Assembly (NCBI GenBank): GCA_022828125.1
Contig: JAJEJD010000022.1
Coordinates: 1 to 64,000 of the forward strand
Length of the DNA: 64,000 nucleotides
Direction: 5' to 3'
Origin: a bacterium
GTDB lineage: Bacteria; UBA8248
Numbering within the stretch: position 1 is the stretch's first letter; the number at the start of each line of letters is the position of its first letter. The position numbers were made by a program, and so were the translations under genes. Shown here one piece after another: positions 1 through 8,355 of the stretch. Below the pieces are notes generated by a model. It was given only the letters and a program-made list of their open reading frames with translations. It made no database searches and was not told the DNA's origin.

Positions 1-358
1 GCGACAGTTAAAATGAAGATAAGCAGAATTCTTGATTTCATAGTTGGCCCCCTGTTCTCGTTGTGTGTGTCGGTCGATTCGGAATAAGTGTCGGGGCCTT
101 CCCTCAAGAGAGAGTCCAACCCCTCTCCCAAGGCCCCTGCGAGTTCGCTGCGGTTTGGATTTATGGCGAACATCGCACAACCGGACTGGTTCTTGGGTCG
201 CATGAATTCTAATGCGGAACAGCGCGATGACGCAAACCGGAGTTTCTCTTGGTCGTCCCCGGCCTGTGCGCTTCGCCAATGTCTCTTTTTTCTTCCAATG
301 CTCACCAGTCATGCTACATTGTTTCGGTATCTATATCCATAAAAAAAGCGAGGCGCTC
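1..358. other. left-edge region without a supported gene
   Basis: No convincing coding sequence was seen on either strand before galT. Open frames that extend galT upstream are an N-terminal run-on without family similarity. The segment is more AT-rich near both ends and probably carries the galT promoter, but no -35/-10 pair stands out enough to report. Confidence 0.4.
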
Positions 359-1417
359 ATGCCCGAATCGAGATATGACATACATCGCGGCGAATGGACG
401 CTCATCGCGCCCGACAGGCGCGCACGGCCTCATCCCGCGCATTACGCGAACGCCACGCCCGCAGAAGAAGACCCGGCTTGTCCTTTCTGTCCGGGCAACG
501 AGAGCGCGACGCCGCCCGAGATCGCAGCCATCAGGGACGAAGGCGAGGAGAGAGCGCCCGGCTGGCGCGCGCGCTGCGTGGCGAACAAATACCCCGCCGT
601 CGGCAGCGGAGAACCCATGCGCGCGAGTGAGGGCGTCTTTTCGTCACTCCTCGGCGGAGGACGCCACGAGGTGCTCATCGATTCGCCCCGTCACACGAAG
701 GGCCTGGCCGATCTGGGCGAAGCGCACGCGGGCGACGTTCTGGCCCTGCTGCAGGAAAGAGCGCGGGCACTCGCCGATGCCCCGGGCGCGCGCTTCGTCT
801 ACGCCTTCAAGAATCATGGCGCGCAGGCGGGTGCATCCATCCTCCATTCGCACTTTCAGATACTCGGCCTGCCGGTCCACGCCGGAATCTTCGAGAAGAA
901 GCTGGAAAACGAGGCCGCATTTTATAGAGAACGAAACAGCGCGCTGTTGGATCATATGCTGGAAGCTGAACGCGAAGGCGGAGAGCGGATGGTGGAAACA
1001 GGCGAAGAGGGCGCCGCCGTTTTCTGCCCGTGGGCGTCGCGCTTTCCCTATCTCGCCTATATCACCCCCTGGCCGACTGAAAGCTGCTTCACCCGAAGCG
1101 CGCCCGAGACGCTCGTCGCCGTCGGAGCCGCGCTGGCGCGGACCTTAAAGCGCTACAAGGAGCTTCTCGGCGATCCGCCCGTCAACCTCTCTTTTCTGCT
1201 CGCGGCGGATGAGAAGGAGGAAAACCTTACGGCGCACCGCTGGCACATCGAGCTTTTCCCGCGCCTCACGCCGCAGGCTGCCCTGGAGACGGGTTTGGGC
1301 GCGCACATCAATGAAGCGGCTCCAGAGCGCGCCGCCGAGAAACTAAGAAGCGTTGCCCCCAGGGCGCACGCCGCAATATCTTCTGCCTGTTTTCACAGAG
1401 GACCCGACGATGAGTAA
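359..1417 (+). CDS. galT: galactose-1-phosphate uridylyltransferase
   Basis: A 352-residue GalT of the HIT-like fold. It exchanges UMP between UDP-glucose and galactose-1-phosphate in the cytosolic Leloir pathway. Visible marks are the N-terminal metal-site motif CPFCPGNE, the nucleophile region HSHFQILG (HxHxQ-like) and a C-terminal HRWHIELFPR block. The frame is open further upstream to 212, but that extension has no family similarity. The ATG at 359 has a GCGAGG ribosome site just before it and gives the usual family length. The stop overlaps the start of the next gene by 8 bases, so the two are probably co-translated. No other Leloir genes are adjacent, so the true substrate could be another sugar phosphate. 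Confidence 0.9.
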   Translation: MPESRYDIHRGEWTLIAPDRRARPHPAHYANATPAEEDPACPFCPGNESATPPEIAAIRDEGEERAPGWRARCVANKYPAVGSGEPMRASEGVFSSLLGGGRHEVLIDSPRHTKGLADLGEAHAGDVLALLQERARALADAPGARFVYAFKNHGAQAGASILHSHFQILGLPVHAGIFEKKLENEAAFYRERNSALLDHMLEAEREGGERMVETGEEGAAVFCPWASRFPYLAYITPWPTESCFTRSAPETLVAVGAALARTLKRYKELLGDPPVNLSFLLAADEKEENLTAHRWHIELFPRLTPQAALETGLGAHINEAAPERAAEKLRSVAPRAHAAISSACFHRGPDDE

Positions 1418-2465
1418 AAAGAACTCTCCCTCCACCGCTTCATTTCTCACGGGCGGCGACATCGCGCCCGACAGGGCTTCCGCCAAGGGAATGTTCGGCC
1501 AACTGGGAAAACTGTTCCGCAGCGCCGATTTTTCCTTCGCGAATCTCGAGAACGCGCTATCGACGCGCGGCGAACTCATGAAGGGAAAAGCGACCAAGCA
1601 CCGGGGACACCCCTCTCTGGTGGCGGGACTCGTGGACGCCGGCTTCGACGCGGTGGGAATCGCGAACAACCACCTGCTCGATTTCGGCGTTCCCTCTCTC
1701 GAAGAAACCATGGTGACGCTGCGACGCGCGAGGATCCCTTTCACGGGCGCGGGAATGGACCTGGAAGACGCGGGAGCCCCCGTTGTGCTCGAGCGTGGCG
1801 GGCTGAGGGTGGGCCTGCTCGCCTACTCGTCCGTGCTGCCGCAGGGCCACGCGGCCGGCGCGGATGAGCCCGGCGTGAACCCCCTGCGTGTCAGGACGTC
1901 CTACACGCCGCTCAGAAACCTGGACGAGTACCCGGCCTCCGAACCCGTCATCCACTCCTGGGCGGTGGCGGAAGACCTCGCGCGGATGAAAGAAGAGGTC
2001 GCCCGGCTCAAGGCCGGGGTCGACCTCGTCTTCGTCTACCAGCACTGGGGGGCGAGCATGCGTCACGAGGTGCACGAGCATCAAAGGGAGATCGGGCAAG
2101 CGGCGATCGACGCGGGCGCGTGCGCCGTCTTCGGCGGACACCAGCACGTGCTCTCCGCCATCGAGTTCTACAATGGCCGGCCCATCGTCCACTGCAGCGG
2201 GAATCTGATTTTCGACGAGGTCGAGCCTTTCTTCACGGATGCGACGCTTCAGTCGTTTCTGCTGGGCGGACGTATGGACAAAGAGGGGTTAAGCGACCTC
2301 TATCTCATCCCCTGCCGCTGCGGCGTGGGCGGCGCGCCGAAAGCCCTCTCGCCGAGGCGCGGTGAGGGCCGCGCAATGGTGGACATGATGCAAAGGTTCT
2401 CCGCTCCTTACGGAACGGAAATTGCCGTAAGGGACGGAGAGGTGGCCGTATCGCCGCTCGGGTGA
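1410..2465 (+). CDS. CapA-family metallophosphatase-like protein
   Basis: A 351-residue protein of the bacterial capsule synthesis CapA family, which has a calcineurin-like metallophosphoesterase fold. Seen in order: TGGDIA near the N-terminus, FANLENAL, GIANNHLLDFG, a central FVYQHWG and a distal GGHQHV, matching the Asp/Asn/His metal ligands of the fold. Family members act in poly-gamma-glutamate or capsule assembly, but no such genes lie nearby, so the substrate is unknown. The start ATGAGTAA overlaps the galT stop and follows an AGAGGA site. There is no signal peptide, so it should be cytosolic. Confidence 0.8.
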   Translation: MSKKNSPSTASFLTGGDIAPDRASAKGMFGQLGKLFRSADFSFANLENALSTRGELMKGKATKHRGHPSLVAGLVDAGFDAVGIANNHLLDFGVPSLEETMVTLRRARIPFTGAGMDLEDAGAPVVLERGGLRVGLLAYSSVLPQGHAAGADEPGVNPLRVRTSYTPLRNLDEYPASEPVIHSWAVAEDLARMKEEVARLKAGVDLVFVYQHWGASMRHEVHEHQREIGQAAIDAGACAVFGGHQHVLSAIEFYNGRPIVHCSGNLIFDEVEPFFTDATLQSFLLGGRMDKEGLSDLYLIPCRCGVGGAPKALSPRRGEGRAMVDMMQRFSAPYGTEIAVRDGEVAVSPLG

Positions 2466-2474
2466 TACGCGAAA

Positions 2475-2492
2475 GGCCCGCCGAAGCGGGCC
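2475..2492. terminator. convergent-gene stem-loop
   Basis: Perfect 7-bp stem GGCCCGC/GCGGGCC with a CGAA loop, lying between the stop of the CapA-like gene and the stop of the minus-strand thioredoxin-like gene. No T-tract follows on either strand, so a terminator role is inferred from position only. Confidence 0.45.
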
Positions 2493-2516
2493 CATGATGC
2501 GCCGGAACCGCTCGTA

Positions 2517-2915
2517 CTACAGCGCGCGCTCCATGAGGCTCCGGATGCTCGCAATGTCCACGTCGCCCGTCGAGCGGCCCTTCTCCTGCGCGCCCTTGAA
2601 GACGACGATCGTCGACTGCCAGCGAACGCCGTGTTCTTTCAGGAAATCGCGCTGGGTGTCGTAGTCCACCTCGAACGCGGCGGCGTTTGCGAACTTCTTC
2701 TCTTTAACCAGGGACTGAAGCAGCGGAACCTGCTGCCTGCACGTCCCTCACCACTCGGTGTGGACGGCCACGAAAATCGTCCTTCCGTCCTTTTGGGCCC
2801 GGGCGAACGCCTTGGCGTCATAGGGCTTCCACCCTTCCAGGGCGAGCGCGGTCTGCGGCAAAACCAGGGCGGCGGCGAGCAACAACACGGCGATCACAAG
2901 TATGGGGCGTCGCAT
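2517..2915 (-). CDS. periplasmic thioredoxin-like selenoprotein (in-frame UGA at codon 56)
   Basis: Read through one TGA (2748-2750) this is a complete 132-residue thioredoxin-fold protein. It has a hydrophobic signal peptide at about residues 4-25 (ending ALA), the strand TIFVAVHTEW, then Sec56-G-T-C59 in place of the expected CxxC, and a typical second half with STIVVFKG and a C-terminal helix ending at TAG. The start ATG at 2915 has a GAGGAG site. The UGA sits exactly at the first redox cysteine, and a SECIS-like hairpin follows. I read it as an exported thiol-disulfide or selenol reductase. The alternative, a nonsense mutant of a Cys-type thioredoxin, is less likely because the rest of the frame is intact and the same pattern recurs near 50.4 kb. 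Confidence 0.8.
2711..2747 (-). promoter_or_regulatory. SECIS-like hairpin of the thioredoxin-like selenoprotein
   Basis: Directly after the UGA on the minus strand, GGGAC pairs with GTCCC (outer stem) and AGCAG pairs with CTGCT (apical stem), enclosing a GTTCCG loop. The loop begins with G and lies 18 nt after the UGA. That agrees with the bacterial SelB-binding SECIS pattern: small apical loop, G in its first two bases, 16-37 nt from the UGA. Folding was done by eye. Confidence 0.65.
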
Positions 2916-3034
2916 TTGCTTGGCTCCTCTGATGTTCAGACGGCTTCAATATCCCTCGCTGCCGGAGATGATACCACGAATCCACGCGCTTTCGGCGGCT
3001 TCGCGGCGCGCCGGCTGAAATTTCCCAAAGCCCG

Positions 3035-3793
3035 CTAGTTCACGTACTGACCGCCGTTCACGTCGATGGTCGCGCCCGTGACGTAGCCCGAACCGGGGGT
3101 GGAGAAATACCATATCGCGTCGGCGATGTCCTCGGGCTCTCCGCCGAAGCCCACGGGCAGGTTCGCCACTATCTGCGGCACGCGCTCTCCGTGTACCAGG
3201 CGAAAGCGTTTGGTGAGCGTCACGCCCGGGGCCACGGCGTTCACCGCGATGCCGTGGGGGGCGAGTTCCACCGCGAGCCTCCTCGTGAAGCCCTGCATGG
3301 CGGATTTCGCGGCGCTGTAGACCAGGGATACGTTCGCCAGGGCGTCGCGCGCGGAGATGGAGGAGACGTTCACGATGCGGCCATAGCCCCTCTCTTTCAT
3401 CGGAGCCGCCGCCGCCCGGGTGGCGAGATAACAACTCGTGAGGTTCCAGTCCACGATCTTCTCCCACTCCGCCTCGTCGAGTTCCTCGATGTCGGACACC
3501 TCCACGAAACCGCCCGCGCAGTTCACCAGAATGTCGAGGCGCCCCCACGTTCCGAGCGTGCGGGCGAAGAGAAGGTCGACATCTTCTTTTCGCGCGGCGT
3601 CGCCCTGGACGAATATGGCGTCGCCGTGCGCGCTCACCGTGGCCAGAGCCGCCGAGCCGCGGTCCGGGTCGCGCCCCGTAATCACCACCTTCGCGCCCTC
3701 GTCCGCGAAGCGTATCGCCGTCGCCAGGCCGATGCCGTCGGTCGCGCCGGTGACGATGGCGACGTGATCTTTTATCGAGGATCGCTCATGCAC
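3035..3793 (-). CDS. short-chain dehydrogenase/reductase (SDR)
   Basis: A 252-residue classical SDR. The NAD(P)-binding motif TGATDGIG is near residue 16, NCAGG near 90, the catalytic Ser in NVSS, the YSAAK Tyr/Lys pair, and AVAPG after it. The C-terminal end VTGATIDVNGGQYV is typical of 3-oxoacyl-ACP-reductase-like and glucose-dehydrogenase-like SDRs. The start is GTG (3793); an ATG four bases further in is out of frame. It lies 13 bp downstream of a second SDR of similar length and sequence, suggesting tandem duplication or a two-step oxidation. The substrate cannot be inferred. Confidence 0.85.
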   Translation of the reverse strand: MHERSSIKDHVAIVTGATDGIGLATAIRFADEGAKVVITGRDPDRGSAALATVSAHGDAIFVQGDAARKEDVDLLFARTLGTWGRLDILVNCAGGFVEVSDIEELDEAEWEKIVDWNLTSCYLATRAAAAPMKERGYGRIVNVSSISARDALANVSLVYSAAKSAMQGFTRRLAVELAPHGIAVNAVAPGVTLTKRFRLVHGERVPQIVANLPVGFGGEPEDIADAIWYFSTPGSGYVTGATIDVNGGQYVN

Positions 3794-3806
3794 GCGATTG
3801 TCCCTT

Positions 3807-4568
3807 CTAGTGAACGTACCTGCCGCCGTTGACGTCGAGCGTCACGCCCGTGACGTAACGCGCCTCGGGCCTGGCGAGATACCACACGGCGTCGGCGATG
3901 TCCGCGGCGTCCGCCACGCGGCCCGCCGGTATTTTAGCGACTATCTCGGGCAGTCTGTCCTTGTGGACCACGGCCGTCCTCGGGGTAAGCACCACGCCCG
4001 GGGCCACCGTGTTCACCGTGACGCCGTGGGGAGCGGCTTCCACCGCCAGCCGCCTGCCAAAGCCGAAAAGGCCCGCCTTGGCGGCGCCGTAGGCGAGGCC
4101 CGTTTCGATAACGGAGTCACGGCCCGCCTGGGAGGAGATGCTCACGATGCGGCCATAGCGTCTTTTCTTCATGACGGGCATTACTTCGCGCGCGCACAGG
4201 TAGGCGCTTTTGAGGTTCAAGTCCACGGCCCTGCGCCACTGCGCCTCATCCAAATCTTCGATGAGCGGATTCTCCATGAAACCGCCTGCGCAGTTCACCA
4301 GAATGTCGATACGCGCCCACTCGTGAAGCGCCCCGGCCACGGCCGCTTTGACCTCGCTCGCCGAGGTGGCGTCGGTATTGACGAAGCGGGCCTCGCCACC
4401 CGCCTCGCGTATCCGCTGCGCGGTCGCCTCGCCCTGCGCCTGGTCGAGATCCAACAACACGACGCGCGCGCCCTCATACGCGAGGCGCTCGGCTATCGCC
4501 TCGCCGATGCCCACCGCGCCCGCCGTCACGAGCGCCACGTGTCCTTGAATCGAGGATTTGCCTTCCAT
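3807..4568 (-). CDS. short-chain dehydrogenase/reductase (SDR), paralogue of its neighbour
   Basis: A 253-residue classical SDR with TAGAVGIG cofactor motif, NCAGGF, catalytic Ser in SISS, YGAAK Tyr/Lys and NTVAPG. It resembles the next gene closely along its length, including NCAGGF and the C-terminal VTLDVNGG block. I chose the ATG at 4568 because GGAGGT lies 10 bases upstream and the product then starts at family length; an in-frame ATG at 4586 is possible. It is transcribed with the following SDR. Specific substrate unknown. Confidence 0.85.
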   Translation of the reverse strand: MEGKSSIQGHVALVTAGAVGIGEAIAERLAYEGARVVLLDLDQAQGEATAQRIREAGGEARFVNTDATSASEVKAAVAGALHEWARIDILVNCAGGFMENPLIEDLDEAQWRRAVDLNLKSAYLCAREVMPVMKKRRYGRIVSISSQAGRDSVIETGLAYGAAKAGLFGFGRRLAVEAAPHGVTVNTVAPGVVLTPRTAVVHKDRLPEIVAKIPAGRVADAADIADAVWYLARPEARYVTGVTLDVNGGRYVH

Positions 4569-4627
4569 CTGGCTTGCCACCTCCATGAAGGCCGGATTAT
4601 AGCGTATCGCTTGTGCCTTGACAGCCG

Positions 4628-5224
4628 TCAGGGGGCTTGCGCGGCAACGAAATAAGTGTTGCCGTCGAAATCCCACCACCGGGCTTTGCGAAAGCCCGCA
4701 TCGCGCAACTCATTCACGAGTTCTTCGGGCTCGAAGCGCGCCTCAAGGGGCGGCCCCATATCCATGGGCTTCTTGTGCCAGTCGATGAGCGCGATGGCGG
4801 CGCCTTTTCTCATCGCGCGCCGTGACTCGGCGAGCATGGGCTGGACGTCGGACACTCCGTGGAGCACGAACGCGATAAGGGCGAAGTCCGCGCACGCATC
4901 CGGAAAGGGAATTCGGGAGCCCTGGTTTCGCTTCGCCGTCAGGTTGCCGTAGCCGCGCTCTTTGGCTGACGTTTTGAGTTCCCTGATCATCACCGGGGAG
5001 ATGTCGCAGGCGAACACGCGACCGTTCTTTCCCACCACCCGGCAGGCGGGAACCGAGAAATAACCGGGTCCGCACCCGATGTCGAGGAAACTCATGCCGC
5101 GCTGAAGGCCCAGGACGCGCAGCGTCTTGACGGGGGGCATGGCCCGGCGCCTTCCCCTCGTGAGCAGGAGGTGGCGGTTTCGGACGGGAAGGGTCCACTG
5201 CTTGCGTGCGGCGGCCTCACTCAA
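4628..5224 (-). CDS. class I SAM-dependent methyltransferase
   Basis: A 198-residue methyltransferase with the SAM motif FLDIGCGPGYFS, followed by FACDISPVMI (acidic residue for the ribose) and FALIAFVLHGV. The N-terminal stretch with the PVRNRHLLL-RGRR-MPP pattern corresponds to the lead-in of small UbiE/COQ5-like methyltransferases, which supports a start upstream of the internal Met. The only in-frame candidate is TTG at 5224, overlapping the TGA of the preceding gene by three bases (TTGA), which implies translational coupling. Target unknown; arsenite- or quinone-type methylation cannot be told apart here. Confidence 0.75.
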   Translation of the reverse strand: MSEAAARKQWTLPVRNRHLLLTRGRRRAMPPVKTLRVLGLQRGMSFLDIGCGPGYFSVPACRVVGKNGRVFACDISPVMIRELKTSAKERGYGNLTAKRNQGSRIPFPDACADFALIAFVLHGVSDVQPMLAESRRAMRKGAAIALIDWHKKPMDMGPPLEARFEPEELVNELRDAGFRKARWWDFDGNTYFVAAQAP

Positions 5225-6312
5225 GCCTCGTCCTCGATATAGCCGCCGAGCGCCTCTCGTATGAAATCCAGGGGATGCCCCTCTCTGATAAGCATGAAGC
5301 CCTCCGCCAGGCATTCGAGCTTCCTGCGCTCCCTGTCGAGGCGCGTCTGCCCCTTTCGGCTGAGAAGCCTTTCGACGTCTTCTATCCTGGCGCCCTCGAT
5401 CGCCCATTTGAGCCCCGTCTTGAGGAGCGGTTCCTGAATCCATTCGAGGCGCTCGGCGATCACGCCGCCCTCATCGCGCGACGCCAGGCCTGCGAGTTCC
5501 ACGCACAGGCTGATGATGTCGACCGCCGACTGTGTCGAGGGAGAAAACCGGACGCCGGGCAGGCGCTCGTAATCCGCCTCGCCCTCGGGCAGGAAAGCGA
5601 CGAGCCTCGCCCGCGCGCGACCCTCGCTCACGCCTTCGAGTATCGCCAGCGCGCCCTCGATGGCTATCTCATTATTCCTGACCATCGCGCCGAGGGAAGA
5701 TTCGATTTGCCGGGCCAGAATCATCTCGGCCTCATCCCAGGGCGCCTGATCCACCAGCATCCGAAGCCCGGTGGAGAATATCCCGTCCGGGCTCCTCTCG
5801 AGAGCCGGCTCCAGTGAGAGCAGCCCGTACCGCTCCGCCCGCACGGCCAGAGCGACGATGAGCGACACGGCGTGTTCCGCCTTGCTCTCCGTGGCGTGAT
5901 ACCCGGCGAGCCTCTCTTCGAGCGCCCGATCCAGCGGGGGAATGGAATCGTCAGCAGGGCCGTCGAACGTAATGTCGCCGTGGTTTTTCATGGCGTAGGC
6001 GGTCTGCATCAACATCTGGCGCGCCTCGACGCTCCGCTCGCTTTCCCCGGAGCCTGCGCGCTCGATTTCCTCGCGCATGTGGACTGCGTTCTTGGAAGAT
6101 ACGTTCCTGAGCACACGCTCGACCACACGCGAATCGGCATCGCGAAGCGCCAGAACGAGGATTTCTGGATCCATGCGTTCGATGACGCGCCTGAGCGCGC
6201 GGCCCGACATCTCCGCGAAGGGGGTCAGGTCGGGATTCTCGCCGGGAGGAAAGTAGTGAAAGCCGGGGCCTTCCAACCCGCCGTCGCCCCAGCCGTCGCC
6301 GCTAAAATTCAT
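5221..6312 (-). CDS. soluble protein with FliG-C-like and MotA-cytoplasmic-like domains
   Basis: A 363-residue protein with no signal peptide or membrane segment. Residues of about 35-115 follow the FliG C-terminal pattern: ALRRVIERMDPEIL-ALRDAD, a VSSKNAVHMREEIE block and a closing EARQMLM-AMKNHGDI. Two later segments (about 150-235 and 265-355) each resemble the cytoplasmic loop of MotA, with RYGLLSLE, then GIFSTGLRMLVDQ and a second version EPLLKTGLKWAIEG. Rotor-like and stator-like modules thus seem to be joined in one soluble chain. No flagellar genes are in the window, so a flagellar role is doubtful. It occupies the place after yidC where jag and mnmE often lie. The assignment is by motif eye-matching only. 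Confidence 0.6.
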   Translation of the reverse strand: MNFSGDGWGDGGLEGPGFHYFPPGENPDLTPFAEMSGRALRRVIERMDPEILVLALRDADSRVVERVLRNVSSKNAVHMREEIERAGSGESERSVEARQMLMQTAYAMKNHGDITFDGPADDSIPPLDRALEERLAGYHATESKAEHAVSLIVALAVRAERYGLLSLEPALERSPDGIFSTGLRMLVDQAPWDEAEMILARQIESSLGAMVRNNEIAIEGALAILEGVSEGRARARLVAFLPEGEADYERLPGVRFSPSTQSAVDIISLCVELAGLASRDEGGVIAERLEWIQEPLLKTGLKWAIEGARIEDVERLLSRKGQTRLDRERRKLECLAEGFMLIREGHPLDFIREALGGYIEDEA

Positions 6313-6397
6313 TCTTTCATCTCCCGGACTTTCGTGTGGCGGTGCGCCGCGGAAGCCGGCCGGATCTCTTCAAGGGGTCGCAAGCGCATTTTCCGCG

Positions 6398-8041
6398 TCA
6401 ATTCTCCTCGGCCAGCTTGGGCGGCTGCACGGAACGGTTCACGTAGAATTGCTGGGCGATGGAGAGCAGGTTGTTCACCAGCCAGTAGATCACCAGCCCC
6501 ACCGGCACGGGATAGAAGATGAACATGCCCGTGAAGACGACGGGCATGAGCATCATCATCTTCGCCTGGGTGGGGTCGCCCGCGGTGGGCGTCATCTTCT
6601 GCTGCAGGAACATCGAAGCGCCCATGAGTATCGTATAGACGTGGTAGGGGTCCTGCACCGAGAGGTCCTGCACCCAGCCGAAAAAGGGCGCGTTGCGCAA
6701 CTCTATCGACACCAGGAGCGCTTCGTACAGCCCGAAGAAGACGGGTATCTGTATCAGCATGGGCAGGCAGCCCATCATCGGGTTGACCTTGTGCTCCTTG
6801 TACAGGGCCATGGTCTGCTCGTTCAGCCTGTTCTTGTCGTCTTTATATATCTCGCGGAGCTGCGTGATGCGCGGCTGGAGTTTTTGCATCTCCTTCATGT
6901 TGCGCATGCTGACGTGGGTGAGGGGGTAGAAGATAATCTTCACCAGGATGGTCAGCAGGATGATGGCCACGCCCCAGTTGCCCACGAACCCGTGGAAGAA
7001 GCGCAGTATGGACATGAGCGGCTTGGCGATGAAGGAGAACATTCCGTAGTCCAGGGAATCCTCGAGGCTGACCTTGAGTTTTTCGAGGTGCTCCACCGCC
7101 TTCGGCCCCACGTAGACGTCGAAGGACGCATCGACGTCCTTTCCCCGCGAGAAGGGCACGATGGCGGCGTACTCGCTCAGGTCGTCCGTCTGGGAGAGAA
7201 GGCGAACCTCCGCTCCGCCCGCCCCGCCTCGGGGGATGAGCGCCGCGATGAAGTGCTTCGACTGGAGCGATGTCCACTTGAGGCTCTCGCCGTGCGTGAC
7301 GGGCTTGGCTTCCTCGGGATAGTCATATTCGAGTTCTTCGCCCACGAAGCTCATGGGGCCCTCGATGACGCCGCCGTAGGTGTTGCCGTCGCTCCCGCCG
7401 ACGCGCGGCCCCCAGACGACGCCAATCGCCTCGGCCCCGGAGGGACGGGTGACGCGGATTCTCGTGCGGATGTTGTATTCGTTGTGGCGGAAGGTGAGCG
7501 TCTTCTCCGCCGAGAGGCCGTCGGCGCCGCGGTAGACGAAGCGAACCGTCCCTTCCGGATTCGCCTTCGAGAGCGAGAGGTCGCCGCCCTCGACCTGGTA
7601 GGAGGCCTCGTTGAGCCGCTGCGCCGTCTTTCCGCCCCAGAAGAAAAGAGGCCGCACGTCCGGGCGGCCCGGAGGCACGAGCTGGACGGAATTCTTTTCG
7701 CCCTGTTTGTATTTCAGGAGCCGCGCGGACAAAAACCCCGCGCCCCGGTTGGTCAACTCATACACCGCGTCGCCCACGTCCACGCGAACGCGCCGACCGG
7801 GAGCGGCTTCCGTCGGCGCAGACGGAGCGGCGGGCGCGGACGGCTGGCCGGCGACGGAAGCGGGCGCTCTGAGCGGCGTGCTCGCGGCGCTCCCTCGTCC
7901 CTCGTTCCGGGCCGCCGCGCGCTCCCTGGCCACCTTCTGCTTCTGGGCCTGTTCGTCTTCCATGGGCTTCACGACGAGATATTGCCAGCCGATCAGTATC
8001 GCCATCGATAAGACGGCGGCGAGAATCGCGTTTCTTTCCAT
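6398..8041 (-). CDS. yidC: membrane protein insertase YidC
   Basis: A 547-residue YidC of the Gram-negative type, which inserts and folds inner-membrane proteins alone or with SecYEG. It has an N-terminal membrane anchor (AILAAVLSMAILIGW), a Pro/Ala-rich linker, a large periplasmic beta-sandwich domain (about residues 95-330) and the C-terminal five-helix insertase core with LTHVSMRNMKEMQKLQP and MGCLPMLIQIPVFFGLY. An upstream in-frame extension lacks family similarity; the ATG at 8041 (MERNAIL) is the normal start. It follows yidD by 26 bp in the conserved rpmH-rnpA-yidD-yidC order. Confidence 0.96.
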   Translation of the reverse strand: MERNAILAAVLSMAILIGWQYLVVKPMEDEQAQKQKVARERAAARNEGRGSAASTPLRAPASVAGQPSAPAAPSAPTEAAPGRRVRVDVGDAVYELTNRGAGFLSARLLKYKQGEKNSVQLVPPGRPDVRPLFFWGGKTAQRLNEASYQVEGGDLSLSKANPEGTVRFVYRGADGLSAEKTLTFRHNEYNIRTRIRVTRPSGAEAIGVVWGPRVGGSDGNTYGGVIEGPMSFVGEELEYDYPEEAKPVTHGESLKWTSLQSKHFIAALIPRGGAGGAEVRLLSQTDDLSEYAAIVPFSRGKDVDASFDVYVGPKAVEHLEKLKVSLEDSLDYGMFSFIAKPLMSILRFFHGFVGNWGVAIILLTILVKIIFYPLTHVSMRNMKEMQKLQPRITQLREIYKDDKNRLNEQTMALYKEHKVNPMMGCLPMLIQIPVFFGLYEALLVSIELRNAPFFGWVQDLSVQDPYHVYTILMGASMFLQQKMTPTAGDPTQAKMMMLMPVVFTGMFIFYPVPVGLVIYWLVNNLLSIAQQFYVNRSVQPPKLAEEN

Positions 8042-8067
8042 GATGTAAGACGCCTCCGCCGGACCCC

Positions 8068-8355
8068 TCAGGGAACCGGATCGTTTCCCCCGGGGTGAAA
8101 TGGATGGCAGCGCACGATGCGGTGCGCGGTGAGCCACAAAGCCCGTGCGGGCGCGTGGCGCCTGAACGCCTCGAGCGCATAATGAGAACAAGAGGGTGAA
8201 AAGCGGCAACTGCCCGGCATCACGGGAGACAAAACGAGTTGATACCCCCGAACCAGAACCATCGCCAGAGCACGGATCGCCCGAGAGACGGGGCCGAGCT
8301 CTTTTTCAGGAATTCGTTTTCCCGTGGAAAGCGTTGCGGAACGCCCTTTCAACAT
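8068..8355 (-). CDS. yidD: membrane protein insertion efficiency factor YidD
   Basis: A 95-residue YidD-family protein, an amphipathic inner-membrane-associated helper of YidC. The hallmark CRFSPSCSHYALEA and the C-terminal RCHPFHPGGNDPVP are intact. The ATG at 8355 lies inside the end of rnpA (50-base overlap) and gives about 20 extra N-terminal residues compared with short homologues. No better in-frame start is visible, so the overlap is probably real. Confidence 0.92.
   Translation of the reverse strand: MLKGRSATLSTGKRIPEKELGPVSRAIRALAMVLVRGYQLVLSPVMPGSCRFSPSCSHYALEAFRRHAPARALWLTAHRIVRCHPFHPGGNDPVP

Noticed and set aside
212-358. N-terminal extension of galT
   Set aside because: It has no similarity to the family and precedes the ribosome site; the ATG at 359 is preferred.
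2631-3038. A 135-codon plus-strand frame over the thioredoxin-like gene
   Set aside because: It has no family similarity, while the minus strand has signal peptide, fold motifs and ribosome site.
6449-8011. A long open frame of over 500 codons on the plus strand
   Set aside because: Antisense shadow of yidC in GC-rich sequence; its protein is Arg/His/Val-rich with no family motif. Similar antisense frames opposite gyrA, gyrB, hscA, the iscS-iscU region and the nrnA-PotD region were dropped for the same reason.
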